A stretch of 24,402 bases of DNA, taken from JBDTMT01 sp033764095. GTDB lineage: Bacteria; Desulfobacterota; Binatia; HRBIN30; CADEER01. The position numbers were made by a program, and so were the translations under genes. This document shows positions 1 through 7,644 of the stretch, piece by piece. The notes beneath the pieces are model-generated. The model was not told the origin of the DNA. It did not search any database and worked only from the letters and a program-made list of their open reading frames with translations. Every line of letters begins with the position of its first letter. Within the stretch, counting starts at the first letter, position 1. Where the stretch lies: NCBI GenBank assembly GCA_033764095.1, contig JANRJF010000080.1, forward strand, positions 1 to 24,402, written 5' to 3'.

Positions 1-1
1 G

Positions 2-661
2 TACGAGCACCCCGACCGGCTGAGCTTCGTCAACCAACGCGAGATCGGCTACGACGCCATCGACTTCCCCTCGTCGCTCAAGTCCGCCCTGCGTCAGAAT
101 CCAGACGTCATCCTGGTCGGCGAGATGCGCGACATGGAGACGATCGAGACCGCCATCCTCGCCGCCGAGACCGGCCACCTGGTGATGAGCACCCTGCACA
201 CCCTCGATGCACAGGAGACCATCACCCGCATCATCTCGGTGTTCCCCGAGCACCAGCGCGACCAGGCGCGCCTGATCCTCGCCAGCGTCATCCGCGGCGT
301 CGTCAGCCAGCGCCTCATCCCGCGCGCCGACGGCATGGGCATGGTGCCGGCAGTCGAGGTGCTGATCGCCAGCGCGCGCGTGAAGGAATACATCGCCGAC
401 AAGACCAAGACGCGCGACCTGCACGACGTCATCGCGCAGGGCAACACCGCCTACGGCATGCAGACCTTCGACCAGTCGCTGATGGCGCTCTTCCGCGCCG
501 GCCTGATCACCTACAACGAGGCGCTGGTGCACTGCTCCAACCCGAGCGATTTCGAGCTCAAGGTGCGCGGCATCGCCTCGACCTCCGACTCGCGCTGGGA
601 CAACTTCGAGAAGAACGACGCCACCGACGACCGCGGCAGCATCGACATCGAACGGTTCTGA
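2..661 (+). CDS. PilT/PilU-family type IV pilus retraction ATPase, 3' part
   Basis: This is the C-terminal 219 residues of a hexameric ATPase that depolymerises type IV pili at the inner-membrane base and so drives twitching motility. The reading frame is open from base 2, so the start, the N-terminal domain and Walker A lie before the window. Visible family marks are the Walker B region LVGEMRD (about bases 113-133), the histidine box HLVMSTLHT (about 176-202) and the C-terminal signature YGMQTFDQSL followed by NPSDFELKVRGI. The last 25 or so residues (SDSRWDNFEKNDATDDRGSIDIERF region) form an acidic tail like those of PilU-type paralogues. The stop TGA is followed directly by the ATG of the next gene. 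The family is clear; PilT versus PilU cannot be decided without the N-terminus. Confidence 0.93.
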   Translation, partial: YEHPDRLSFVNQREIGYDAIDFPSSLKSALRQNPDVILVGEMRDMETIETAILAAETGHLVMSTLHTLDAQETITRIISVFPEHQRDQARLILASVIRGVVSQRLIPRADGMGMVPAVEVLIASARVKEYIADKTKTRDLHDVIAQGNTAYGMQTFDQSLMALFRAGLITYNEALVHCSNPSDFELKVRGIASTSDSRWDNFEKNDATDDRGSIDIERF

Positions 662-1315
662 ATGCGGCGCCGGCCCTCCGCAGCCGAGCCCGGCCACCGC
701 AGCGTCGGTCGGGTGCTGCTGTGGGTGGGGCTGGCGTCGGTGTCCTGCACCGCGCGGATCGACCCGCCGGACTTGGATCGCTTCGACGCGGCGGCCTGGC
801 GCGTCGAACAGAATGCGACGCGCGCGGAAGCCGCGGCGCAGCAGGCCACCGGCGCGGCGCGGCGTAGCGAGCTGGCGCTGCAACGCATCGAGATGTCGGC
901 CGCGATCGAGGTGAGCTACCGCTTCGACATCGGCGGCGAGTGCGGCTACGACAGCCGCAGCGCAACCCTGACCTGGGACATGGTGCAGGGCGAACCGGAG
1001 CGGCGTCACCTGCGGCTGACGCGCGCTGAGCTCGAACGCATCCTGGCTGCGGCGCACGCGGTGAACTTCTTCGACGTGACGACCGCGCGGCGGTCGGCCG
1101 ACGCCCAGTGCATGTCTGCGACGCCGTGCAAGATGTCGGCACTGACGATCACCACCGTCGCGCGCCAGGCCACGCTCGGTGTCGGATGTCAGTACGACTG
1201 TCCGATGCCCGCAACAGCGGCGGCACTGAACGCCGTGGATCAGGTGCTGATCGAGATCCTGTCCACCAGACCGGCGTACCGCATGCGACCGACGCCACGC
1301 AGCTCTTACCGGTGA
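662..1315 (+). CDS. Small predicted exported protein of unknown function
   Basis: This 217-residue protein starts with no gap after the pilus ATPase stop (TGAATG), so it is probably co-translated. Residues 1-17 are basic, 18-28 are hydrophobic (VLLWVGLASVS), and Cys29 follows. This suggests a signal peptide, possibly of lipoprotein type, but the lipobox (SVSC) is poor because the -3 residue is Ser rather than Leu/Val/Ile. Residues about 45-80 are Ala/Arg/Gln-rich and likely helical or coiled coil. The rest looks like a compact beta-rich domain with several cysteines (GECGYDS, AQCMSATPC, GCQYDC). Its layout, with an N-terminal strand pair, a 'NFFDV' turn and a final helix ending VDQVLIEIL, is reminiscent of DUF6438-type domains, but I cannot confirm this. 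No catalytic motif is visible. A role with pili is only suggested by position. Confidence 0.7.
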   Translation: MRRRPSAAEPGHRSVGRVLLWVGLASVSCTARIDPPDLDRFDAAAWRVEQNATRAEAAAQQATGAARRSELALQRIEMSAAIEVSYRFDIGGECGYDSRSATLTWDMVQGEPERRHLRLTRAELERILAAAHAVNFFDVTTARRSADAQCMSATPCKMSALTITTVARQATLGVGCQYDCPMPATAAALNAVDQVLIEILSTRPAYRMRPTPRSSYR

Positions 1316-1338
1316 ATCGGCGCCGAAATTTCGTGACT

Positions 1339-1371
1339 TCCGCTTCCGCGCGGTGGTAGCGCGGAAGCGGA
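1339..1371 (+). promoter_or_regulatory. Perfect 13-bp hairpin just before the PcfJ-domain gene
   Basis: The arms 1339-1351 and 1359-1371 are perfectly complementary around a 7-base loop (GGTGGTA). The 3' arm contains most of the GGAG (1369-1372) that would serve as ribosome binding site for the ATG at 1379. No T-run follows, so it is not a textbook terminator. It could end transcription of the upstream pair of genes, or hide the ribosome binding site of the downstream gene. It may also be one copy of a dispersed repeat. Confidence 0.55.
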
Positions 1372-1378
1372 GCTCGTC

Positions 1379-2773
1379 ATGCCAGTTGCCGCCCGCGATG
1401 GGACCCGGCGACGCACCGCGCTGGGACCGCGCCTTGGTTCCGGCGTTCACGCCGCGCAGTACCGCGTCGTCGAGCGCTGGGACGGCGTCCGCATCGAGCA
1501 CCCGCTGCGCCACATCGTCGACCTGCGCATCGAGCGCTGGCAATTCGAGCTGAGCGGCGCATCGCGGCAGGTTCGGCTGTCGATCTTCACCGCCCCGATT
1601 CGTCTCGCGCGGACGCTGGCGGCGATGCTGCTCGGCCTCGCCGACGCCGAGCACGGCGCCGAGTTCGATGTCATCCGGCGCGAGGCCTGGATGATCGCCG
1701 AGCTGATCGAGCCCTACCGCCGCCGGCTACTCGACCGCCATCAGCCGGACGCCTCGGCGATCGAAGAGCGCATGGTGCGGCTGCGCCGCTTCGTGCCGCG
1801 CCTGGCCAGCTCGCCGGTCTTCTACCGGACGCCCTATCTCGCCCGCGACGTGCGCCGCTTCCCCGCCGCGGCGATCGCGCTCGCCTACCTCGAAGACACG
1901 CTGTGGAACCTGCCGCGCAACGCCGACGATCCGCGCCCGACCATCGCCGCGCAGCGCCGCGCCATGCGCAACTGGCGCGGCCTGTTCTCGATCGACGGCC
2001 GCCCCTACCGCAGCCTCGACCGCACGCTGATGAATCTGCCGCGCAGCGTCCCGCCAGCGCTGCTCTGTGAGCTGCGCTTCGTGCGGTTGGAGCGGCCGAT
2101 GACCGATGCCGCGGAGCTGCTGCTGCTCCTGCAGTGCGTCGCCCTCGCCCGGCAGCGCAGCCAGCCGATTGACTGGCTCCCCGCCCTGCTGCTCGCCCCA
2201 CCGCGCATCATCCGCGCCGGCACGCAGCGCGTCGCCGTCGCCACCGGCCGCACCATCGATCCACTCGATCCCGACCAGGCGCGCTTCGTCGCCGCCTATC
2301 TGCTCGATGCGTTCGGCCCTGCCGTACGCCGCTTCGAGCAGGTCGTCGCACACGCCATCCGACGCCACCAGGCGATCGGACACCGCCGCGGCCTCGACGC
2401 CGACATCGACGACCTGCGACATCTGCTCGACCTGCCGGCGCGGCCCTCGCCCGACATGCCGACCGCCGCGCCGCCGGCGCCGCCGCCGGCGGTCGCGGGC
2501 CTGCGCTTCCTCGCCACCGTTGGCGAAGTGATCGAGGAGGGCCGGCGCATGGGCCACTGCATCGGCCTGTACGCCGATCGCGCCGTCAGCGGCGAGTGCT
2601 TCCTGTTCCACGCGGAACATCAGGGCAGCACGGCGTCGATCGAAGTCGGGGCGGAGGGCCGCGTCCGCCAGGCGTCCGGCCCACGCAATCGGCACAACGC
2701 CGCCTGCGATTGGGCGCGGCGCGTGCTCGGGCAGTGGATCAGGAGCTGGCCGCCGCCGCGCGATCGCGCCTGA
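1379..2773 (+). CDS. PcfJ-domain protein
   Basis: This 464-residue protein has a C-terminal region that matches the conserved core of the PcfJ-like family: RMGHCIGLY (from residue 390), then a G-E-C-F-L-F-H segment, a SIEV strand and a VRQASGPRN segment. The Cys394/His393 pair and the R-Q..G..N end are the most conserved positions I recognise. The family is named after a gene of the pCF10 conjugative plasmid; its biochemical function is unknown to me. Residues 1-385 are Arg/Leu/Ala-rich, mostly helical in appearance and without a recognised motif, followed by a Pro/Ala linker at about 360-375. The ATG at 1379 follows GGAG at 6 bases spacing. The gene ends 3 bp before the end of the convergent transporter gene. 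No mobile-element genes are visible nearby. Confidence 0.72.
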   Translation: MPVAARDGTRRRTALGPRLGSGVHAAQYRVVERWDGVRIEHPLRHIVDLRIERWQFELSGASRQVRLSIFTAPIRLARTLAAMLLGLADAEHGAEFDVIRREAWMIAELIEPYRRRLLDRHQPDASAIEERMVRLRRFVPRLASSPVFYRTPYLARDVRRFPAAAIALAYLEDTLWNLPRNADDPRPTIAAQRRAMRNWRGLFSIDGRPYRSLDRTLMNLPRSVPPALLCELRFVRLERPMTDAAELLLLLQCVALARQRSQPIDWLPALLLAPPRIIRAGTQRVAVATGRTIDPLDPDQARFVAAYLLDAFGPAVRRFEQVVAHAIRRHQAIGHRRGLDADIDDLRHLLDLPARPSPDMPTAAPPAPPPAVAGLRFLATVGEVIEEGRRMGHCIGLYADRAVSGECFLFHAEHQGSTASIEVGAEGRVRQASGPRNRHNAACDWARRVLGQWIRSWPPPRDRA

Positions 2774-2776
2774 GGC

Positions 2777-4027
2777 TCAGCGCTGCGCGGCGGCGACGAT
2801 CGGTCGGGTCGGATCGATGAGCAGCCAGCACAACGCCGCCAGCACGTAGCAGACGGCGATCGATCCGAGCGACGCGCCCCAGCCGCCCCAGCGCTCGAGA
2901 CCGAAGCCGATCACCACCGGACTCAGCGCGCCGCCGAGATTGCCGAAGGTGTTCATCGCGCCGCTCACCACGCCGGCGTGGCGGCCGCCGATCTCCAGGC
3001 ACACCGCCCAGGCGGGGCTGACGCCGAGCGCCGCGAGCCCCGCCGCGGCGGCAAAGCAGAGCGCCGAGGTCTCCGCGGTCGGCGTGGTGATGCCGGCGAC
3101 GATCGCCAGCGCCGCCAGCGGCATACCGATCACGCCTGGCGTGCGCCGTCCGGCGCGCGCGCCCCAGCGCCGCGTCAGCACGTCGCTCAGCCAGCCGCCG
3201 ACCAGCACGCCGGCGGCGATGCTGAGCAGCGGCAGCGCCGCCAGCCAGCCGACATGCCTGAGGTCGAAGCCGCGCGCGCGCAGCAGGTAGGTCGGCAGCC
3301 AGGTGAGGTAGAAGTACCAGCCGTAGATCGCGAACAGGTACATGGCGCACAACGCCCACAGGTTGCGATCGCGCAGCAGCGCTCCCCAGGGGACCGCGCG
3401 ATGCGGCGCCGGCGGGTCGCTGCCGATCAACGCCAGCTCGGCGGCGTCGACGCCGCGATGCTGGTGCGGATCGTCGCGGAACCAGGCGAACCAGGCCGCC
3501 GCCCACAGCACGCCGACCGCCCCGAACAGGTAGAACGTGTGCCGCCAGTGCATCCATTCCAGCAGCGCCACCACCAGCGGTTGTGTCGCCGCGCCGCCGA
3601 GCGCGCCGGCCATCAACGTGAGCCCGAAGGCGCGCCCGCGCTCGCGCGCCGGCAGCCAGCGCGCGTAGGTGCGCGCCATGCTCGGAAAGGCGCCCGCCTC
3701 GCCGACGCCGAACAGGAAGCGGATCACCAGCAGCGAGGCGAAGCTCCACGCCGCGCCGGTGATCGCGGTGAGCGCCGACCACCAGACGACGATACGGGTC
3801 AGCATCAGCCGCGCGCCGAAGCGGTCGGCCAGGTAGCCGCTCGGCACCTCGAACACCGCATAGGCGAGCGTGAAGGCGCTGAACACCCAGCCCATCTGCA
3901 CGTCGCTGATGCCGAGATCGGCCTTCATCGCCGGCGCCGCCATCGAGATGCAGACGCGGTCGAGGTACGCGATCGCCGTCAGCACCAGCGTGAAGCCCAG
4001 CACGCGCTGGCGAACGGCCGTCGGCAT
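2777..4027 (-). CDS. MFS transporter, anion:cation symporter (ACS) type
   Basis: This 416-residue, 12-helix major facilitator protein of the inner membrane has the ACS-family layout. An N-terminal YLDRVCISMAAP segment in helix 1 is followed by the signature loop GYLADRFGARLML after helix 2. Further marks are RFLFGVGEAGAFPSMAR in helix 4, where ACS members have a G-E-A-x-x-F-P pattern, and the YGWYFYLTWLPTYLL motif that opens the second half. ACS carriers move organic anions such as hexuronates, glucarate, phthalate or similar acids with protons; the actual substrate cannot be read from sequence. The gene stands alone on the minus strand. It is convergent with the PcfJ-domain gene (3 bp between stops) and divergent from the carotenoid-oxygenase gene, with a long-hairpin repeat between them. 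No regulator adjoins it. Confidence 0.9.
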   Translation of the reverse strand: MPTAVRQRVLGFTLVLTAIAYLDRVCISMAAPAMKADLGISDVQMGWVFSAFTLAYAVFEVPSGYLADRFGARLMLTRIVVWWSALTAITGAAWSFASLLVIRFLFGVGEAGAFPSMARTYARWLPARERGRAFGLTLMAGALGGAATQPLVVALLEWMHWRHTFYLFGAVGVLWAAAWFAWFRDDPHQHRGVDAAELALIGSDPPAPHRAVPWGALLRDRNLWALCAMYLFAIYGWYFYLTWLPTYLLRARGFDLRHVGWLAALPLLSIAAGVLVGGWLSDVLTRRWGARAGRRTPGVIGMPLAALAIVAGITTPTAETSALCFAAAAGLAALGVSPAWAVCLEIGGRHAGVVSGAMNTFGNLGGALSPVVIGFGLERWGGWGASLGSIAVCYVLAALCWLLIDPTRPIVAAAQR

Positions 4028-4045
4028 CGGGCGCGTCTGTTACGC

Positions 4046-4288
4046 CAACGCGCTCAACTGCTCAACAACTCAAACACAGATGAACGCAGACCCCGCCCCA
4101 CCCCCGCCCGATGAACACAGCCCCCAACCCCACCTCACTCTGATCTTCTTTCTTGGTTCCTTCTTCTGATTGTTCATTTGGGGCGTGAAACAGCACGGCT
4201 GGTGTTGCCAACCCGAACGCCTCCGTGTTCATCGGGCGGGGTGGAGCGGGGTCTGTGTTCATCTGTGTTTGAGTAGTTGAGCGCGTTG
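4046..4288 (+). repeat. Long-hairpin repeat family, copy A
   Basis: This imperfect inverted repeat of about 243 bp has arms at about 4046-4120 and 4214-4288 that pair over most of their length. Both outer ends read CAACGCGCTCAACT inward. Each arm contains ACACAGATGAACNCAGACC followed by a C/G-rich stretch and CGATGAACAC. The loop starts with CCCAACCCCACCTCA, which recurs in copy D on the opposite strand. It fills the divergent spacer between the MFS gene (start 4027) and the carotenoid-oxygenase gene (start 4315), so promoters for both must lie in or beside it. No open frame of note and no clear target duplication are visible. The orientation given is that of the shared directional core. Confidence 0.9.
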
Positions 4289-4314
4289 CATCACGATACG
4301 AGACGGGGGACTAC

Positions 4315-5814
4315 ATGCGACACGCGCACCGATTCGCGACGTTACCGCAGTGGAGCCGGCGCAGCTTTCTGCGCGCGGCGGGACTCACCGCCGCCGGGCT
4401 GGCGTTGCCGTCGGGGCTGATCGGTTGCGGCGACGGCGGCGGCAGCAGCGCCACCGACACCGAGATCCCGCTCACCGTCGACCCGGCGGTGCCGTGGTGG
4501 CTGCAGAACGGCTTCGAGCCGGTCTTCGACGAGCTGTCGTCCACCGATCTCGAAGTGGTGCGCGGGCGCGTGCCGAGCGAGCTGAACGGCCTCTACGTGC
4601 GCAACGGCTCGAACCCGCAGCACGCCGACTCGCCGCACTGGTTCTTCGCCGACGGCATGGTGCACGGCGTGCGTTTCGAGCGCGGCCGGCCGGCCTGGTA
4701 CGGCAACAGGTACATCCGCACGCCGCTCTACGAGGCCGGCGTCCGCTTCAACGACCCGCTCGCCGGCCCGCCGGTCGGCGGCAACAATCAGAGCAACGTC
4801 AGTTGCATCTGGCACGCCGGCAGATTGCTCACCTCGGGTGAGGTGGGCTTTCCCTACCAGATCGATCCCACCGACCTCTCGACCATCGGCGTGCACGACT
4901 TCGGTGGCATGCTGCAGACCTCGTTCACCGCGCACCCGAAGATCGACCCGGCCACCGGCTATCTGCACTTCTTCGGTTACTGGTTCCTGCCCCCGTTCCT
5001 CACCTACCTGGTCGCCGACGCGAACGGACAGGTGCTGTCGCGCCAGGAGGTCGCGGTCGCGGCAACCACCATGGTGCACTCCTTCGCCATCACCGAGCGG
5101 GACGTCGTGTTCTGGGAGATGCCGGTGCTGTTCGACCTGCTCGCCGCCGCCACCGGCGCCGACAACCCGTTCAAGTGGGACGCCAGCTACGGGTCGCGCA
5201 TCGGCATCATGCCGCTCGGCGGCAACACCGCGGAGATCCGCTGGGTCGAGATCCCCAACGGCTACGTCTTCCACGAGGTCAATGCCTTCCGCGACGGAGA
5301 CGAGGTGGTGCTCGACGTCTGCCGGCACGACAGCATCTTCGACAACGGCAAGGACCTGGAGGACTCGGACGTCTCGCTGCGCCGCTGGCGCGTCAACACC
5401 GCCGGCGCGACGCTCAGCTTCCGCGAGGAGCTCGTCATCGACCGCGAGGTCGAGCTACCGAGCCGCGACCGCCGTATCGTCGGCCGCCCCTATCGCTACG
5501 GCTGGTTCGTCTTCGCGCGCGAGCACCCCGACACCCTCGACCTCGGCGGCATCGCCGGCATCGACTACCGCACCGGCCGTATGCGCGAATGGGATCCCGG
5601 CCCCAACCGGCACGCCAACGAGGCGCTGTTCGTGCCCGGCGGCCCCGGCGAAGCGGACGGCTGGCTGCTGACCCTGGTCTACGACCGCGGCGCCGACGCC
5701 AGCAACCTCTGCATCCTCGACCCGCTGCGCGTCGACCGCGGCCCGATCGCCGAGATCCGCTTGCCGCGCCGCGTCCCGCACGGGTTCCACGCCGCGTGGG
5801 TGCCGTCCGCGTGA
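4315..5814 (+). CDS. Carotenoid-oxygenase (RPE65) family protein, Tat-exported, probable lipoprotein
   Basis: This 499-residue non-heme iron dioxygenase belongs to the family that cleaves double bonds in carotenoids, apocarotenoids or stilbenes. The four iron-binding histidines expected of the seven-bladed propeller fit His207 (TAHPKID), His255 (MVHSFA), His320 (VFHEVNAF) and His489 (VPHGFHAAW). The family N-terminal marks LNGLYVRNGSNPQ and FADGMVHGVRFE are present. The N-terminus is a twin-arginine signal (SRRSFLR, residues 14-20) that ends in a good lipobox, LIGC, with Cys38, then a Gly/Ser linker. The mature enzyme is therefore predicted to be folded and metal-loaded in the cytoplasm, then exported and lipid-anchored. 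A purine-rich GGGGGA precedes the ATG at 4 bases. The gene stands alone between two long-hairpin repeats. The substrate is unknown. Confidence 0.92.
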   Translation: MRHAHRFATLPQWSRRSFLRAAGLTAAGLALPSGLIGCGDGGGSSATDTEIPLTVDPAVPWWLQNGFEPVFDELSSTDLEVVRGRVPSELNGLYVRNGSNPQHADSPHWFFADGMVHGVRFERGRPAWYGNRYIRTPLYEAGVRFNDPLAGPPVGGNNQSNVSCIWHAGRLLTSGEVGFPYQIDPTDLSTIGVHDFGGMLQTSFTAHPKIDPATGYLHFFGYWFLPPFLTYLVADANGQVLSRQEVAVAATTMVHSFAITERDVVFWEMPVLFDLLAAATGADNPFKWDASYGSRIGIMPLGGNTAEIRWVEIPNGYVFHEVNAFRDGDEVVLDVCRHDSIFDNGKDLEDSDVSLRRWRVNTAGATLSFREELVIDREVELPSRDRRIVGRPYRYGWFVFAREHPDTLDLGGIAGIDYRTGRMREWDPGPNRHANEALFVPGGPGEADGWLLTLVYDRGADASNLCILDPLRVDRGPIAEIRLPRRVPHGFHAAWVPSA

Positions 5815-5818
5815 TGTG

Positions 5819-6053
5819 GCGCGCTCAACTGCCTAACACGGATGCACACAGATCCCCCCGCCGCCCCGCCCCGATGAACACAGAGCCCCGCCGGAGCCCC
5901 CAACAGTCTTATCTGTTTTCTTTAGTCGAATCTGTTTCTCGGTGGGGCGGCCGACTCGATACGTCACTTTCAAATCGAGTCGAACGCTTCCGTGTTCATC
6001 GGGGCGGGGCGGCCGGGGGGATCTGTGTTCATCTGTGTTGAGCAGTAAACGCG
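5819..6053 (+). repeat. Long-hairpin repeat family, copy B
   Basis: This imperfect inverted repeat of about 235 bp has arms at about 5819-5884 and 5988-6053. Both contain ACACAGATCCCCCC-type cores followed by CCGCCCCGCCCCGATGAACAC, nearly identical between the arms. The loop holds a second perfect hairpin, CGACTCGAT (5952-5960) with ATCGAGTCG (5974-5982). The element lies between the stop of the carotenoid-oxygenase gene (5814) and the stop of the convergent outer-membrane protein gene (6058). It leaves only about 4 bp on each side, so it may act as a two-way terminator even though it lacks a T-run. Confidence 0.9.
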
Positions 6054-6057
6054 ACGA

Positions 6058-7644
6058 TCACAGCGCGCAGATCACCTCGAGGAACCCGTAGTTGCCGCCG
6101 GTTCCCTCGAACGCGGCGTTGATCACGCCCTGGCCCCAGGCGTGGGCGTAGAAGCCGTTCACGGTGAGGAACGCGGTGGGCCGCACGGTGAGCATGAAGT
6201 TGGTCATGTAGGCGAGGTTGATGCGGCCCTTGCCGTTCAGACCGCTGTAGCCGAACAGATCGTTCTTGGTCGCGCCGCCGCCGGAATAGACCAGGTCGTT
6301 GGCGCTGTTCAGGCGCAGCCAGTGCAGGTCGAGGCGGAAGCTGACCATCGGGTGCGGCTCGAGGATCCACTGCGTGAAGACGTCCTGGTTGTTCATCATG
6401 TTGTAGAAAGGGAACTGCGCATACAGCCAGGCGGTGGGCAGCACCTGGAAGAACGTCTCGTGCGTCTGGTCGAGCGGGTCGGTATCGCCCGAGCCGCTGT
6501 TGATGCCGAGCCGCATCCACGGCTTGGCGAAGACGTCCATCAAGCGGTAGCCGGCCTCGACGCCGTATGCCCAGGCGCGCTGGTCGAGCTCCTGGTAGGT
6601 GCCGAGCTGGCCGAACCCGTAGGCCATGCCGTCGATGATGCCGGGTCCGAGCGGCTGCAGCCGCGCGACGTGCGCGCCGATGGTGTGGATCTTCGAGTGC
6701 TCGCCGACCGCCGCCTGACGCACCGGCAGCGGCCGGTTGTCGACGTAGAGCACGTCGCGCTGGTCGCCGTAGTAGTACCAGAACAACCGCGCGATGGTCG
6801 GGCCGAGCAGCTGCGACTCCTTCAGGTTCACCACCGTGCCGCCGAGCGTGATGTCGAGCTGGCGGTTGGCGTCGACCTCGTAGCCGCCGAAGGTCGGCAC
6901 GAAGCCGAAGCCGGTGAAGTTGAGCAGCTCGGTGTCGTAGCCGACGTGACCGCCGTCGAAGCTGCGGCCGACGTGCGTGTAGTCGAAGGGGCCGATCAAG
7001 CGCTGCGAGATGCGGTTGAGCTGGATCCACTTCAGGTTGGGCGCCGTCGCCTGCACGTCGAGCCCGTCGCTGTAGAGCAGGCGACCGGCGCGCCCGGAGA
7101 TCGGCCAGTCGCCGATGCGCCTGGTGGCGATCCACGCGTTGCGCAGGATGGCGCCGTTCTGCAGGCTGCGGTGCGTGTTGGCGTAGTAGGTCGCACCGAC
7201 GCCGACGCCGTTGTCGGGGATGTTGGCCAGCGTCGAATCCTGGAACTGCACGAACAGCTCGTACGGATCCCTGGTCACCCGCACGCCGAGCTGAAACTTG
7301 TTGCCGAGGAAGTTGTAGCGGTAGTTCGGCGTCGGCCCGTTCGGCGCGGTGGCGAACCAGTCGACGAACTCGCCGCGGATGCGGTTGGAGACCTCGAGCC
7401 GGATGGTCGAGTCGTAGGGACCCTTGATCGCCAGCGGCGGCACCGCCAGCGGCAACGGCGCCGGCTGCGGCGGCGCGTACGTCTGTGCGGCGCTGCTCGC
7501 AGCGAGGAGAATGCTCAACACGGATGAACACAGACCCAACCACGCCGCCACCCGATAGACACGGAGGCGAGCACGTCGCGATGCGAGGTGCGCCCCCCAG
7601 GAATCGCTGCTCTTTTGGAGAGGGCGGAGGGGCTCGGTGTTCAT
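6058..7644 (-). CDS. Outer-membrane beta-barrel protein, alginate-export/porin-like
   Basis: The protein has up to 528 residues. From about residue 70 on it consists of alternating aromatic and polar strands with short turns, typical of an outer-membrane barrel. The opening (RIRGEFVDWF, then a strand with LGVRVTRDPYELFVQFQDS) resembles the AlgE-like alginate-export family. The terminal segment GNYGFLEVICAL is not a clean barrel C-terminus. The start is uncertain: the first ATG (7644), an in-frame GTG at 7551 and every other possible start near the signal peptide lie inside repeat copy C. Residues 32-54 form a plausible signal peptide (VAAWLGLCSSVLSILLAASS then AAQ). The gene follows narK on the same strand with the repeat between them. 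A role in passage of nitrate, sugars or polysaccharide is possible; none can be chosen from sequence. Confidence 0.75.
   Translation of the reverse strand: MNTEPLRPLQKSSDSWGAHLASRRARLRVYRVAAWLGLCSSVLSILLAASSAAQTYAPPQPAPLPLAVPPLAIKGPYDSTIRLEVSNRIRGEFVDWFATAPNGPTPNYRYNFLGNKFQLGVRVTRDPYELFVQFQDSTLANIPDNGVGVGATYYANTHRSLQNGAILRNAWIATRRIGDWPISGRAGRLLYSDGLDVQATAPNLKWIQLNRISQRLIGPFDYTHVGRSFDGGHVGYDTELLNFTGFGFVPTFGGYEVDANRQLDITLGGTVVNLKESQLLGPTIARLFWYYYGDQRDVLYVDNRPLPVRQAAVGEHSKIHTIGAHVARLQPLGPGIIDGMAYGFGQLGTYQELDQRAWAYGVEAGYRLMDVFAKPWMRLGINSGSGDTDPLDQTHETFFQVLPTAWLYAQFPFYNMMNNQDVFTQWILEPHPMVSFRLDLHWLRLNSANDLVYSGGGATKNDLFGYSGLNGKGRINLAYMTNFMLTVRPTAFLTVNGFYAHAWGQGVINAAFEGTGGNYGFLEVICAL

Noticed and set aside
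4062..4262. Small open frames starting MNTDPAPP or ending VCVHLC in the long repeats.
   Set aside because: They are translations of the repeat arms in either direction, with no ribosome binding site; typical spurious small genes.
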